DNA of 64,000 nt from Novipirellula caenicola (GTDB lineage Bacteria > Planctomycetota > Planctomycetia > Pirellulales > Pirellulaceae), in NCBI RefSeq assembly GCF_039545035.1, contig NZ_BAABRO010000002.1:930001-994000 (forward strand), given 5' to 3'. The translations under genes were made by a program, and so were the position numbers. Below are positions 8,299 to 18,265 of this stretch, piece by piece (the stretch's first letter is position 1; each line of letters opens with the position of its first letter). The notes below the pieces were generated by a model, which worked only from the letters and a program-made list of their open reading frames with translations, was not told the origin of the DNA and did no database searches.

Positions 8299-9249
8299 CT
8301 AAACGGCGTTGGGCTTGTTTAGCAGTACGACTTTGCCTTGATCGACTCCGTCTTCAACGCGTCGATGTGCGGCTGCGGCGTTGGCGAAATCGTAGCAACT
8401 GTCGATCGTGATCGACAATTTGCCTTGTTCGTACAAACGGATCAGTTCACGAAGATCATCAGCGGACGGTTTCGCTAACATCACCGTCCCCGACTTTGAC
8501 AGCGGCCACGTGACAAGCGTCATCAACATGCCCTTGACGTCCGGTTCGGTCGATACGTATCGGCCATCGGGGTTCAGCACGTCACGTGATTCGAAATAGC
8601 CTGATTTGCCTGCGGCATCGAAGATCAAATCCCAACGCTCACTTGATTCGGTAAAGTCGACTTTCTCGTAGTTGTAGAAATGGTCGGCTCCGAGCGATAA
8701 ACAAAATGTTTCGTTGTCACCGCTGGCGACCGCATCGACGTGACAACCGAAGGCCTTGGCGATCTGAACTGCAAACATTCCGACGCCTCCGCTTGCTCCG
8801 TTGATCAGCACGTGGTCACCGGCTTCCATATTGCCATGGTCTCGCAACGATTGCAGTGCGGTGGTGCCCGCCAACGGGATCGCGGCGGCTTCTTCGATCG
8901 TCATCGAATCGGGGATTTTTGCGGTCACGTCGACTGCACAGACTGCGAAATCGGCGAGCGCGCCGCCACGAGCGTGATCAAGAAATGCGATCACCCGATC
9001 GCCAGGCGAAAAGGGGGCGTCGTCGGCACAATCAGCAATCACTCCGGCGACATCGTAGCCGGGCACACGAGGAAATCCGCCCGGCAGCAACCCTTTCATT
9101 TCTCCGCTGCGAAGCCTATAGTCGATCGGGTTGACGCTCGACGCCAAGACCTCAATCAACACTTGACCCGGCAATCGCCGTGGGACGGGAAGACTTGTTA
9201 CGTGCAAGACGTCGGCATCGCCATAGTCGTCGTAGACCACGGCACGCAT
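8299..9249 (-). CDS. Zinc-independent MDR-family NADP-dependent oxidoreductase (quinone reductase-like)
   Basis: The protein has 316 residues. It opens MRAVVYDDYGDADVLHV, the standard N-terminus of quinone-oxidoreductase-like MDR proteins, with a GroES-like domain up to about residue 125. A Rossmann domain follows with INGASGGVGMFAVQIAKAFG and DHFYNY. The zinc-ligand cysteines of classical alcohol dehydrogenases are absent, which fits the reductase branch acting on quinones or enones. ATG 9249 fits the family, but a TTG at 9276 has a better ribosome-binding site (AGGGAG, 9 bases upstream) and may be the true start. It is a single gene. Confidence 0.9.
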   Translation of the reverse strand: MRAVVYDDYGDADVLHVTSLPVPRRLPGQVLIEVLASSVNPIDYRLRSGEMKGLLPGGFPRVPGYDVAGVIADCADDAPFSPGDRVIAFLDHARGGALADFAVCAVDVTAKIPDSMTIEEAAAIPLAGTTALQSLRDHGNMEAGDHVLINGASGGVGMFAVQIAKAFGCHVDAVASGDNETFCLSLGADHFYNYEKVDFTESSERWDLIFDAAGKSGYFESRDVLNPDGRYVSTEPDVKGMLMTLVTWPLSKSGTVMLAKPSADDLRELIRLYEQGKLSITIDSCYDFANAAAAHRRVEDGVDQGKVVLLNKPNAV

Positions 9250-9513
9250 CGTTTGATCAGCATGAGGGGCAGTCAAAGCAGTGGATCTCCCTAAAAAAGT
9301 GACGCACGCGTCGCCACAGCCATCGCAGGTCAGCAAAAAATGTGCGTTTTACGCTGCGATACAAATCAATAAACCAAATCCAAGCACAAGTGCAACTTAC
9401 GTACCGGTGAAAGTGCGCCTCGTCGACTGTGAATCGGTGCCTAGTCATCCGGGCCTACGGATCGCCCGATGTAACCCCTGATGACGCCCGGATTGCGGTA
9501 AGGCTGGAAACGA

Positions 9514-10563
9514 ATGAATAGTTTTGATCAAGATCCATTTAGTCCTGTACCCCACGGGCATGAAATGCAGGAGGCTGTAAGCCAGCGGCCTGCCACCAGC
9601 CTTCGTGATCCCGCATCAAGTCGTCGCCGCATTTTCCTCGCCACTGCGGCCATTCTGATCGCGGTTTGGTTCGTGACGAACATTGCGGCATCGCTGCTCA
9701 ATTCCCAATTCGTTTATGGCGGCCCCTTGGGTGAAACGACGATTGTGTCAGTGATTTCGTCAGGATTGATGGGGATTACTCAGGGGATCCTGGTCGCTGC
9801 TGCGCTGCAAATCGCGGTGTGGTGGCAATGGCCGGCGCCGCGGCGACCGTCTTGGAAGATCCTCGGTTTGCTGATTGCCAGCTACAGTGCGCTGAATCTG
9901 TATCCCTACTTGGACTTTCAGATGTGGCAGATGTTTGGAGAGCGATGGTATGGGATGCTTGGCTTGATGCTCGTTTTCCACCTGATCGTCGTTCCGCTGT
10001 ATCTGTTAGGGATGAGTGTCCCAGGACGGCTTTGGCAATTCCGCTTGATGGATACCCGGGATGACAAGGTCTCGGCCCCGCTGTCGTCGCCATCGCCGCA
10101 GCGCTGGAGCATTGCGGGGATTTTCCTGATGACGCTTTTGATTGCCGTTTTGATGGCGGTGTATCAGGGGATGCGGCGGCTGTTTGAACCCGAACTCAGC
10201 AGCTCGGTCGTGGTGAGCTATCCACCGAATGATTTAGTCATGATGCTTTACCACGCCGCCGATATCATTGCCGATTTAATCGTGTTGTGGGCGGCCTCGC
10301 TAAGCTATTTGCGACGGCACCGTGTCGCCGTGGTGTTGTTGCTGTTTTCGATCTCGCTATCGACGTTAGCCGAATATGCCTACATGTCGATCGTCAACGC
10401 AGGACAACCCTTCGTCCAAATTGGATGGTTTTCCATCTTCGTTCGCCATGGGGTCAGCGTCGCTGCGGTCTATCTGGTTTCGCGATGGTGTTTTCGTCGC
10501 TGGCGAACCGCGGGCTTTCAGATGCGAGGCTGGGTGCAGGGCCGCGAAATGGCGACACGATAA
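9514..10563 (+). CDS. Polytopic membrane protein of unknown function
   Basis: The protein has 349 residues with about eight hydrophobic segments: 46-68, 80-105, 119-133, 150-172, 200-218, 245-268, 273-290 and 300-320. The N-terminal 40 residues are soluble, with an acidic/proline-rich start (FDQDPFSPVP). A ribosome-binding site AAGGCTGGA precedes the ATG. There is no recognisable transporter or enzyme motif. The sulfatase gene is convergent at 10652, with a perfect hairpin in between. Confidence 0.85.
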   Translation: MNSFDQDPFSPVPHGHEMQEAVSQRPATSLRDPASSRRRIFLATAAILIAVWFVTNIAASLLNSQFVYGGPLGETTIVSVISSGLMGITQGILVAAALQIAVWWQWPAPRRPSWKILGLLIASYSALNLYPYLDFQMWQMFGERWYGMLGLMLVFHLIVVPLYLLGMSVPGRLWQFRLMDTRDDKVSAPLSSPSPQRWSIAGIFLMTLLIAVLMAVYQGMRRLFEPELSSSVVVSYPPNDLVMMLYHAADIIADLIVLWAASLSYLRRHRVAVVLLLFSISLSTLAEYAYMSIVNAGQPFVQIGWFSIFVRHGVSVAAVYLVSRWCFRRWRTAGFQMRGWVQGREMATR

Positions 10564-10615
10564 CGCCGTGTTACTTGCCTGAGCGACTTCTTCGCGTGTT
10601 ACTTCGTCCTCTGGC

Positions 10616-10638
10616 GACTGCCATTCGCAATGGCAGTC
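10616..10638. terminator. Perfect hairpin between convergent genes
   Basis: GACTGCCATT (10616-10625) and AATGGCAGTC (10629-10638) form a 10-bp stem with a CGC loop, in the 88-bp gap between the membrane-protein gene and the convergent sulfatase. It has no U-tract, so intrinsic termination is uncertain. Confidence 0.45.
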
Positions 10639-10651
10639 ATGGATTGCGAAA

Positions 10652-12145
10652 TCAGCGAGGCTCTGACTTCACGCCCCAATCATCGTAGTGTTTTGCACTT
10701 TCGGCGTCCCACATCGGAGAGGAGCCCCATAGTGGCACCGTGGCCAGCGATGCTTCCCATTCTCCCAGCATCTTGTAGAGCTGTTCGGCACGTGAGCGGT
10801 CGGCATCAAAACGGTCGTCAGCTTCCGCAAGATCGCTGGTCACTTGAAATAATTGAGCGGGACGATGCGACAGCGTGATCAGTTTGTCCTCGCCATCGCG
10901 AACCGCTGTTTGACCTTGCAGTCGCCAAAACAGCGTGCGAGTAGCCGGGGCCGATTCTCCGCGAAGCTGTGGCAACAAATTGATGCCATCGTAGGCTCCG
11001 TATTTTGCTTCGGCGCGTCGGCGATTGCGTTTGTCCTCGTGCGAAGGAGACGGCTTCAGTGGTAACAGCTCCGCCCCAGCCGCCGCCATAAACGTGGGCA
11101 ACACATCCAAGCTTGAAACCACCGCGTCGGTTCGTTTGCCGGCAGGTAACTGCCCAGGCCATGACCAAATCATCGGCACGCGAACGCCGCCTTCACGCAG
11201 AGAGCCTTTGACGCCTGAAAGCGGCCCATTCCAGCTGCCATTATTGGTGGCGCCACCGTTGTCCGAAAAGAAAACGATCAAGGTTTCTTCGAGCTGGTCG
11301 GTTTCGTCCAAATAGGCACGGACGCGTCCGACCCCACGATCCAGGGCGTACATCATCGCGGCGTAAGTGCGACGTTTGGGATCGCTGATATGAGCGAACT
11401 TTGCAAGATCTTGATCCGTTGCCTGCATCGGCGTATGAGGGGCGTTGTAGGAAAGCATCACCATCCAAGGCTGCGATGCCGCTTCGTCTTGGCCTTGGAT
11501 CCAGCGAAGGGCTTCGTCGGTGAAAAAGTCCGTCAGGTAAGGACTCGAAAACTCACGCAGCGGTTCTCCGTTTCGCTCCAATTGATGTTTGTCGGGGGTG
11601 GGAAAGTAATTGTGGCTGCCGACCAACATGCCACAAAAATGGTCAAAGCCGCGAGCGTTAGGATGATGGGCTTCGTGGCTACCCAAATGCCACTTGCCAA
11701 CGAGCGCGGTGGCGTAACCGGCAGAGCGAAGTTGATCACCCAATGTGTGCTCGCTCGGTGACAATCCGAGCAACTCGGGACGCGTGCCATACGCGGCAGC
11801 GGATTGATTCAAATTCGATTCGTAGCCAAAGCGGCGGGGATCACGTCCGGTCAGAAGCCCCGCTCGCGATGGAGAACAAACGGAACTGGTAACATACGCC
11901 TCGCTACAGAAGACGCCCGATTTCGCGAGCGAATCAAGGTGCGGCGTCTGCAGTTGCTGGCTGCCGGTGTAGCCAAGGTCGCCATAGCCCATGTCATCGG
12001 CCAATACGATCAACAAGTTGGGGCGGTCGTTAGACGCCGCAAACAGAGTCGAGCGGCTAGCGGCAACCTCGCATGTGACGAAAAGCAAGACAAAAAAAGC
12101 AAAACGCAAGCATCGTTGTGCGGATGGGGTTGGGAGCTGAAGCAT
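10652..12145 (-). CDS. Secreted sulfatase (arylsulfatase A type)
   Basis: This is a 497-residue exported hydrolase that removes sulfate esters, probably from algal or host polysaccharides. After a signal peptide (hydrophobic core FAFFVLLFVTCEVAA) come the metal-binding LIVLADDMGYGDLG and the formylglycine motif C90-S-P-S-R-A-G, whose Cys is oxidised by an activating enzyme. HLGSHEAHHPNARGFD, the SYNAPHTPM region and FFSDNGG are further family marks. Upstream ATGs at 12214 and 12199 would give an implausibly long n-region before the signal core, so I chose 12145. Substrate specificity cannot be read from the sequence. Confidence 0.93.
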   Translation of the reverse strand: MLQLPTPSAQRCLRFAFFVLLFVTCEVAASRSTLFAASNDRPNLLIVLADDMGYGDLGYTGSQQLQTPHLDSLAKSGVFCSEAYVTSSVCSPSRAGLLTGRDPRRFGYESNLNQSAAAYGTRPELLGLSPSEHTLGDQLRSAGYATALVGKWHLGSHEAHHPNARGFDHFCGMLVGSHNYFPTPDKHQLERNGEPLREFSSPYLTDFFTDEALRWIQGQDEAASQPWMVMLSYNAPHTPMQATDQDLAKFAHISDPKRRTYAAMMYALDRGVGRVRAYLDETDQLEETLIVFFSDNGGATNNGSWNGPLSGVKGSLREGGVRVPMIWSWPGQLPAGKRTDAVVSSLDVLPTFMAAAGAELLPLKPSPSHEDKRNRRRAEAKYGAYDGINLLPQLRGESAPATRTLFWRLQGQTAVRDGEDKLITLSHRPAQLFQVTSDLAEADDRFDADRSRAEQLYKMLGEWEASLATVPLWGSSPMWDAESAKHYDDWGVKSEPR

Positions 12146-12423
12146 GGCTGAGTTCACTGTGGTTCGCCCGGGAAATCGATCGCGTTTAGAAATCGTCATG
12201 GTGTGCCGAAACATGTTAATCTGAATTCATCATTTTGTGGCATTGGGATTGAACAACAAGCATCCTTCGATGTGCGAAAAGCGAGAAGTATAGAAAAGTT
12301 TTCGTTGAAAATGGCGAGCCTATTGGCTCCATCGTTGTCTTGATGCATTGGGGACTGTGGATTTAGACAGTGGCATGGGACGCTGTCCCGCGTTCGCATA
12401 GCGACCGAAAGAAATCGCGACTT

Positions 12424-13824
12424 ATGATGAAAACACGTGAACTCAGCAATCTTGGCGTTCCCAAAGGATCGGCGATGCAGATCGCCAAAGAAACGATCCG
12501 ATTGGCAGCAGAATCGGGTCTGCAACGCACTGTGCTTCGTGACACGATCGCCAGCGTCGTCGGCTCGCCAACATCGTACCTTGACCATGAATTGTGGGGG
12601 AAATTGGCGGCCGAGTTGGCGGGGGTGTTCGCTGCCCAGTCGCGTTACGTCGGTCGCGAGCAAGCTGCGCCTTGGCGACAATGGGGCCGCGATCTCGATC
12701 CGACCGCCGTCCAGCAGATGGCTCATGCCTGCGAATTGCCAATCTCGCACAGCGGAGCGTTGATGCCGGATGCGCACCAAGGGTACGGGCTACCGATCGG
12801 CGGAGTGTTGGCGACCAAAGATTGCGTGATTCCCTACGCCGTGGGTGTCGATATCGCTTGCCGTATGAAAATGACGGTCTTGGATTTACCCACTACCGCA
12901 TTGGAGAAACAGCAGGACCGGTTGCGGGGGGCGATCGAACGAGAGACGCAGTTCGGAATCGGAGCTCGGTTTCGCAAGCCTCGTCAACATGATGTGATGG
13001 ATGCCGATTGGAACGTATCCCACATCACCAAAATGAACCGTGACAAGGCGTGGAAACAATTGGGAACCAGCGGAAGTGGAAATCACTTTGTTGAGTTCGG
13101 GATTTTGACGCTTCCGCGTCCGGATCTTGGCCTGGAACCGGGGCAATATTTGGCACTGCTCAGCCACAGCGGGTCGCGAGGTACCGGAGCGGCGGTGTGT
13201 GATTACTACAGCCGTGTGGCCAAGCAATTGCATCCCGAGCTGCCGCGTGAACTCGTCAACCTTGCTTGGTTGGATCTCGATTCTCAAGCGGGCGGCGAGT
13301 ACTGGGCGGCGATGAATTTGATGGGAGAATATGCTGCGGCGAATCATGCCTGCATTCACAAAGCAATCGCCAAACACCTTGGTGTCGATGTGATCCTGGA
13401 TATCGAGAATCACCACAATTTCGCTTGGAAAGAAACCCATGCGGGTGAAGAGTTAATTGTCCATCGAAAAGGAGCCACGCCTGCGGGGGCCGGAGTATTG
13501 GGGATCATCCCCGGTTCGATGGGGGCACCGGGGTACGTGGTTCGCGGCAACGGTGTCGAGTCGTCGCTGCAAAGTGCGGCACATGGTGCAGGCCGCAAGA
13601 TGAGCCGAACCGCAGCAAAGCGTCAATTCAATTGGACAGACGTGAAGCCGTTTTTGGCCAAGCGAGGCGTAACGTTGATGTCGGCCGGGTTGGACGAAGT
13701 TCCGATGGCGTACAAGGACATTGATGAAGTCATGGCGTCGCAACGCGATTTGGTAGACACCGTGGCTCGGTTTGATCCCAAGTTGGTCAAGATGGCCCCC
13801 GCTGGCGAACGTCCCGAAGATTAA
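12424..13824 (+). CDS. rtcB: RtcB-family RNA ligase
   Basis: This 466-residue protein belongs to the RtcB family, which joins RNA 2',3'-cyclic or 3'-phosphate ends to 5'-OH ends using GTP and Mn2+. Conserved motifs are MPDAHQGYGLPIGGV (114-128), GVDIACRM with metal ligands D143 and C146, GSGNHF (H221), SHSGSRGTG (H248), ENHHNF (H331), and AAHGAGRKMSR, whose H387 corresponds to the guanylated histidine. GVDIGCGM is the usual form of the second motif; here it reads ACRM, but both ligands remain. No archease or RtcA gene lies beside it. The start may be 12424 or 12427. Confidence 0.93.
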   Translation: MMKTRELSNLGVPKGSAMQIAKETIRLAAESGLQRTVLRDTIASVVGSPTSYLDHELWGKLAAELAGVFAAQSRYVGREQAAPWRQWGRDLDPTAVQQMAHACELPISHSGALMPDAHQGYGLPIGGVLATKDCVIPYAVGVDIACRMKMTVLDLPTTALEKQQDRLRGAIERETQFGIGARFRKPRQHDVMDADWNVSHITKMNRDKAWKQLGTSGSGNHFVEFGILTLPRPDLGLEPGQYLALLSHSGSRGTGAAVCDYYSRVAKQLHPELPRELVNLAWLDLDSQAGGEYWAAMNLMGEYAAANHACIHKAIAKHLGVDVILDIENHHNFAWKETHAGEELIVHRKGATPAGAGVLGIIPGSMGAPGYVVRGNGVESSLQSAAHGAGRKMSRTAAKRQFNWTDVKPFLAKRGVTLMSAGLDEVPMAYKDIDEVMASQRDLVDTVARFDPKLVKMAPAGERPED

Positions 13825-13868
13825 GCACGGCGTTGCGACGGATTGAGCTTTGTAGCGGAAGTCGCGGG

Positions 13869-13984
13869 CGGGCTGTTGATTTAGGCGTACAATGGACTTC
13901 CTAGTCCGTCGAATACACCATTGACGGACGAGGAAGTCCGTCATACACCCCTGCCGCAGGAAACTTCACTAAATCAACAGCCCG
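13869..13984. repeat. 116-bp nested palindromic element, family B, copy 1
   Basis: Terminal inverted repeats CGGGCTGTTGATTTA (13869-13883) and TAAATCAACAGCCCG (13970-13984) are exact complements. Inside, GGACTTCCTAGTCCGTC pairs with GACGGACGAGGAAGTCC. A second copy of the same length lies at 63738-63853, with changes in the termini that keep pairing. The size and structure fit a MITE-like or REP-like non-coding mobile element. The remainder of the 317-bp gap to 14142 has a second inverted stretch (GCCTACGGGGCAAGTTG) but no gene. Confidence 0.85.
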
Positions 13985-14141
13985 TCCGAACTTTCGTTGG
14001 CTTGACTTATGCCCGCCAAAACGGACGCGCGAGTTCCGCTACGGAATGTATCACTGCGGCAGCCGCAGTGGCTGGAATGTAAAAACGCATTCGTTTTCGT
14101 CCTTGCTCCGGCCTACGGGGCAAGTTGTTCCGGCCTGCGGG

Positions 14142-15494
14142 TCAAGGCGACGGCTGCAACAGGTCCAATAACGATGCGGTCATCGTGGTAAAGGCGGTCT
14201 TTAGCGTTTCCGGAGCATCCGGGTAATAGATTCCCGAATGCAGTGATGGTGCGGGGATGCCAAGCTGCTCGAAACGATCGAGTCGCGATTGATCGACCGA
14301 GCCGACGGAGTACATCAAGATCGGCACTCCGGCGATCCCGTAACGGCTAAAGTCCTCGCCTCCCATCGATTGTTCACCTGGGATCATGTTTTCTACCCCA
14401 AGCACATCGGAAAACAGCTTCGTCATTCTTGCTGTCAATTCGTCATCGTTTCTCAGCGACGGGGTGCCTTGGCTGATCAGGACGTCCGGTTCTTCGGCAT
14501 TGTGTGCCATCGCAACTGCCAAGGCACGTCGGCGAATCGCGGCGAGCACTTGTTGTCGCACTTCCTCGCTGTAACTTCGTACTGTCAATTGCAGCTTGCA
14601 ATCGTTGCCAATCACATTGTGTTTTGTGCCGCCGTGAATCGAACCCACGGTCACCACCGCTGGCTCGATCGGTTTCACTTCACGGCTGACGATCATCTGT
14701 AGCGACAACACCAAATCCGCGGCTTGGACGATGGGGTCGATCGTTGAATGCGGAGCCGAGCCATGACCGCCACGCCCCTTCACGGTGATGTCGACGCTGT
14801 CGACGTTGGCGAGCGAATAGCCGGGCATCAAGCTGATTGCGCCGGTGGGCTTGTCGGCGCTGACGTGAATGGCCAAAGCATAATCAGGCTTCGGGAATCG
14901 CGTGAACAAACCGTCTTCTAACATTGCCTTGGCGCCCTCGCCAAGCTCTTCGGCGGGTTGGCCGATCATCATCAGCGTTCCCGACCATTGGTCTCGATGT
15001 TCGCTCATGTAACGGCCGACGGTCGTCAAGTTGGTCATGTGGATGTCATGACCACAAGCATGCATCACGCCCGTGCTGCTGCCGTCTTCGCGAGTTGATT
15101 GCACGGTCGAGGCAAATGGAAGCGGCGTTTGTTCGGTCACCGGCAGCGCATCCAAATCGGTGCGAATCATCACCACCGGCCCGTTGCCATTACGCATGAC
15201 TCCCACAATTCCGTGGCCACCGACGCCGGTGGTCATTTCGAAACCGAGTTCCTGCCAAATTTCGGCCAACTTCGCCGCCGTCTTCTCTTCCTCAAACGAA
15301 AGCTCGGGATGTTGGTGTAGCCAACGATACAGATCGAGGAAGTCATCTTGGTTTTGCTCGAACCACTTCACCGCCGAAGTAGAGACGATTGTCGAGGTGG
15401 TCGGCGATTCGGCCGAGACGCTCAAAGGGGTTGTCGTTTCATGGGCCAGTAGAGCTGCCAGCAAAACGATCGCGGTGCAAGAGCGAGAACGCAT
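14142..15494 (-). CDS. Exported M20-family amidohydrolase/peptidase
   Basis: This is a 450-residue member of the M20D amidohydrolases (hippurate/N-acyl-amino-acid hydrolase type), which split amide bonds with two metal ions. A signal peptide covers residues 1-28. Metal-binding and catalytic elements are MIRTDLDALPVTE, MHACGHDIHMTN, GQPAEELGEGAKAM and, near the end, GGEDFSRY. The dimerisation domain is in the middle (KGRGGHGSAPH). Export suggests scavenging of N-acylated amino acids or peptides in the periplasm. It is divergent from the LRR lipoprotein at 15741. Confidence 0.93.
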   Translation of the reverse strand: MRSRSCTAIVLLAALLAHETTTPLSVSAESPTTSTIVSTSAVKWFEQNQDDFLDLYRWLHQHPELSFEEEKTAAKLAEIWQELGFEMTTGVGGHGIVGVMRNGNGPVVMIRTDLDALPVTEQTPLPFASTVQSTREDGSSTGVMHACGHDIHMTNLTTVGRYMSEHRDQWSGTLMMIGQPAEELGEGAKAMLEDGLFTRFPKPDYALAIHVSADKPTGAISLMPGYSLANVDSVDITVKGRGGHGSAPHSTIDPIVQAADLVLSLQMIVSREVKPIEPAVVTVGSIHGGTKHNVIGNDCKLQLTVRSYSEEVRQQVLAAIRRRALAVAMAHNAEEPDVLISQGTPSLRNDDELTARMTKLFSDVLGVENMIPGEQSMGGEDFSRYGIAGVPILMYSVGSVDQSRLDRFEQLGIPAPSLHSGIYYPDAPETLKTAFTTMTASLLDLLQPSP

Positions 15495-15740
15495 AAAAAT
15501 GCCTTTGTCAAAGATAGAGAAACCACGCCAGAGCTTTATTCTAAACGTTCATCCGTGCGTCTGCTATGATTACGCGAGTTCATGCCCCCTTGATGCCTTG
15601 GCAACGTCCTACCCCCTGCATGACGCCCTGCAATTTTTGATCGCTCTGCTACGCTCGGTCCATCCATCGGTTTATGCTGTTAGACATTTATGCTGTTAAA
15701 CAAGCGTAACGACTCCACTTTAACCCACCTAGTTTGATTC

Positions 15741-16865
15741 ATGCGAATTACATCTCTCACGTTTGCATTTCTAGTTCTTGGCAACTGCCTTGTCCTTAGC
15801 ACGGGCTGCGATTCGAAGCAGGAACCGGCCGACCCCGCTCCTTCGGCTGCAGCGGCAAAAGTCCAACCGGCTGCCACAGACGATCCCGAGGCGGTGGCGG
15901 CGATTGAAGCCACCTCAGCCAAAGTGAAAAAGGATGCCGACGGCGCGATTGTGGAAGTCGATTTTCGTGGCACCTCGATCGATGACTCGCAACTCGAATT
16001 GCTGAAACCACTAAAACGGGTCCGTTCGGTCTTGCTGGGTGCGACGGCGATCAGCGACGAGGGACTGAAAACGCTCGCCGAAGTCACAACGCTGGAAAAT
16101 GTTGATCTGCGAGATTGTAAAATCGGCAACGCGGGACTGGCCAATCTGACACCGCTTTCCAAATTGAAAGCACTGCGATTGTCCGGAAAAAGTGGCGACT
16201 GCTCGGTCGACGACGACGGGATGAAGCATGTCGCCAAACTTAGCAACCTAAAGGTGTTGGCGATCGACTTTTTGTGGATCAGCGAAGTGGGGCTCGAGGA
16301 AATAACCGGCCTAAAGAACTTGCAAGAGTTGTACATGGCCGAAACCACAATCGGTAACGACGCGATCACGATCCTCGCCAATTTTCCGAACTTGAAAAAA
16401 CTTCGATTGGCGAAAAACCAAATCGATGCGATGGGAATGGCCGAGCTGCCAAAAATCAAAAAGCTCGAAGAGCTTGACATCAGCGAGTGTGCTCAGCTGT
16501 TTGATGATGCAATGCAGCCGCTCAGTGAGCTTGCCAATCTAAAGAAGTTGAACGTGTGGCGAGTCAATATTTCGGATGCGGGAGTCGAACCGCTCAAGGG
16601 GCTGACGTCGCTCGAGTCGTTGAACCTGGATAACACGCGGCTCACCGACGCAGGTATGCCGTACCTGAGTGACCTGACGAAATTGACCTTCTTGCATTTG
16701 GGGTCGACGCAAATTAGTGACGCGGGACTGGTTCACCTCGAAGGACTGACGGCACTGAAAGATCTGAAAGTGACTCGCACCGCCGTGACTCAAGAAGGAG
16801 TCGATAAGCTGAAACAGAAATTGCCTAAGACTGACATTCAGCTGAAGTACATCGAAGGCGAGTGA
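15741..16865 (+). CDS. Leucine-rich-repeat lipoprotein
   Basis: The protein has 374 residues. A lipoprotein signal ends LSTGC, with C23 the lipidated Cys; a short Ala/Pro-rich linker follows. From about residue 70 there are around eleven LRRs of 23-25 residues with the pattern L-xx-L-xx-L-x-L-xx-T-x-I-x-D-x-G-L (NLDNTRLTDAGMPYLSDLTK, LGSTQISDAGLVHLEGLT), the form common in planctomycetes. It is expected to be a membrane-anchored curved binding surface with no enzymatic motif. The ligand is unknown. Confidence 0.92.
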   Translation: MRITSLTFAFLVLGNCLVLSTGCDSKQEPADPAPSAAAAKVQPAATDDPEAVAAIEATSAKVKKDADGAIVEVDFRGTSIDDSQLELLKPLKRVRSVLLGATAISDEGLKTLAEVTTLENVDLRDCKIGNAGLANLTPLSKLKALRLSGKSGDCSVDDDGMKHVAKLSNLKVLAIDFLWISEVGLEEITGLKNLQELYMAETTIGNDAITILANFPNLKKLRLAKNQIDAMGMAELPKIKKLEELDISECAQLFDDAMQPLSELANLKKLNVWRVNISDAGVEPLKGLTSLESLNLDNTRLTDAGMPYLSDLTKLTFLHLGSTQISDAGLVHLEGLTALKDLKVTRTAVTQEGVDKLKQKLPKTDIQLKYIEGE

Positions 16866-16987
16866 TCCAATTCGTCCGATCCGGCAGCTGGGTTCCCGCA
16901 GCGAAAGTCGCCAAGACTTTTGGCCAAGCTCGGACGTCATCAACCGCTGGATTCCAAACTAAGATTGTCGCTCGGCTTTCCAAGCCG

Positions 16988-18265
16988 TTAGCGTGTCGCG
17001 GTGGATGACGCGGGAATACCACTGAGTTGCCGATCGGCAAAGTGGGCGGCAATCAAGGCCAATGCGGAACACATCAGCGGATCATTCTCTTTCATCAACC
17101 CGCTGCGTCGGTTGACGATGCTGCCGTCGGGACTCTGATGACGACGCAATCGATCCACTAACTGATCAGCCCAATCACCGCTGATCCCTAGTCGCCAATA
17201 TGCTTCCGCCCGGACCGCTTGGTGGTAGAAATAGACTGCTTCGCCCCAAGGTTCCGGGTAATCTCGAGGAATACCGTCGGGGTATTCCCAGTCGTCGTGC
17301 TGCTGAAGCCATTTCTTCGCCGCGACAACTCGCTCGTCGTTCATATCCACGCCTGAAGCCAACAATGCGATCACGCCATCACACGTCGCAGTGGCATAGC
17401 TGCGGAAAAACGTCTGGGCCTGAGTCTGCCCGATCCGTCCCTTGTTCGCAGCCAAAACGATCGGCGAAAAGTAGAACCCGCCATCATAAACGGCGGTCCG
17501 CTGCGTTTTGTCTTGGCTCGTTGTGTGTTCGAACGCGGGCTGAGGACGACGTTCACTCGGGTGTTTTTGCAGCAATCGCAGAAAATGTTGAGCATTTGCG
17601 AAGGTTCGATTTAATTGGGATTGTTCTTTAGCCGAGTCGGCGTCCGCCACCGCACGGCGATGACCGCTGTCGCGGAGGGCCGCCAAGACCCAGCGGGTGT
17701 GAGCCAAATCCATGTGCCCGGTTTGCCCAGCGGGTTGCGGCCCCCCAAATCCCCATCCACCATAGGCGAGATGTGTCTTGGGGAAGCCGCGTGACTCGGT
17801 GAACTGCTCACCGATCAAAAAGCGACGTAGTGAATCAACCACGGCGCCATGGTCAGACATCGCGTTAAAACAACGCAGTGCAAACGCACTTGCAAACACC
17901 GGATACTCCAAGACATCCGGGTCGGCCACACCAAGCACACCGTTTCGCATGTGGTTGATCATCCACGAGTGGGCTTGCGCTGCGGTAACCGATTCGACAA
18001 ACTTGGAATCGCAATCTTGCAAGATCGACAAGACAAACGGGGTTAACGCCTGTCCGCTTTTCAGCAACGCATACGTCTGACTTCTCCATGCTCCATCGGG
18101 CGACTGCTGAGCAAGCAGATAATCACGCAGTGACTTGATCAGCGTCTGAGACGGCGATCGCACCTCGTCCTGCTCCGTCGCATTCAGTGTCCGAACACGT
18201 GATCCGAGAATCGATGCCGCGATTCCGCTGACTAAAAAAACACGACGAGATATTGAGGGGTTCAT
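16988..18265 (-). CDS. Tat-exported alpha/alpha-toroid (squalene-cyclase-fold) protein
   Basis: The protein has 425 residues from ATG 18265, which is chosen because it begins a twin-arginine-like signal, SISRRVFLVSGIAASILGS. The body carries prenyltransferase/squalene-cyclase repeats with Gln-Trp-type motifs (QQSPDGAWRS, AYGGWGFGG, DDWEYPDGIPRDY, RRHQSPDGSIVN). The DxDD acid motif of terpene cyclases is absent, so it is probably a structural or binding member of the toroid superfamily. A second such gene lies just upstream on the same strand (18467-19891). The partner and function are unknown. Confidence 0.85.
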   Translation of the reverse strand: MNPSISRRVFLVSGIAASILGSRVRTLNATEQDEVRSPSQTLIKSLRDYLLAQQSPDGAWRSQTYALLKSGQALTPFVLSILQDCDSKFVESVTAAQAHSWMINHMRNGVLGVADPDVLEYPVFASAFALRCFNAMSDHGAVVDSLRRFLIGEQFTESRGFPKTHLAYGGWGFGGPQPAGQTGHMDLAHTRWVLAALRDSGHRRAVADADSAKEQSQLNRTFANAQHFLRLLQKHPSERRPQPAFEHTTSQDKTQRTAVYDGGFYFSPIVLAANKGRIGQTQAQTFFRSYATATCDGVIALLASGVDMNDERVVAAKKWLQQHDDWEYPDGIPRDYPEPWGEAVYFYHQAVRAEAYWRLGISGDWADQLVDRLRRHQSPDGSIVNRRSGLMKENDPLMCSALALIAAHFADRQLSGIPASSTATR

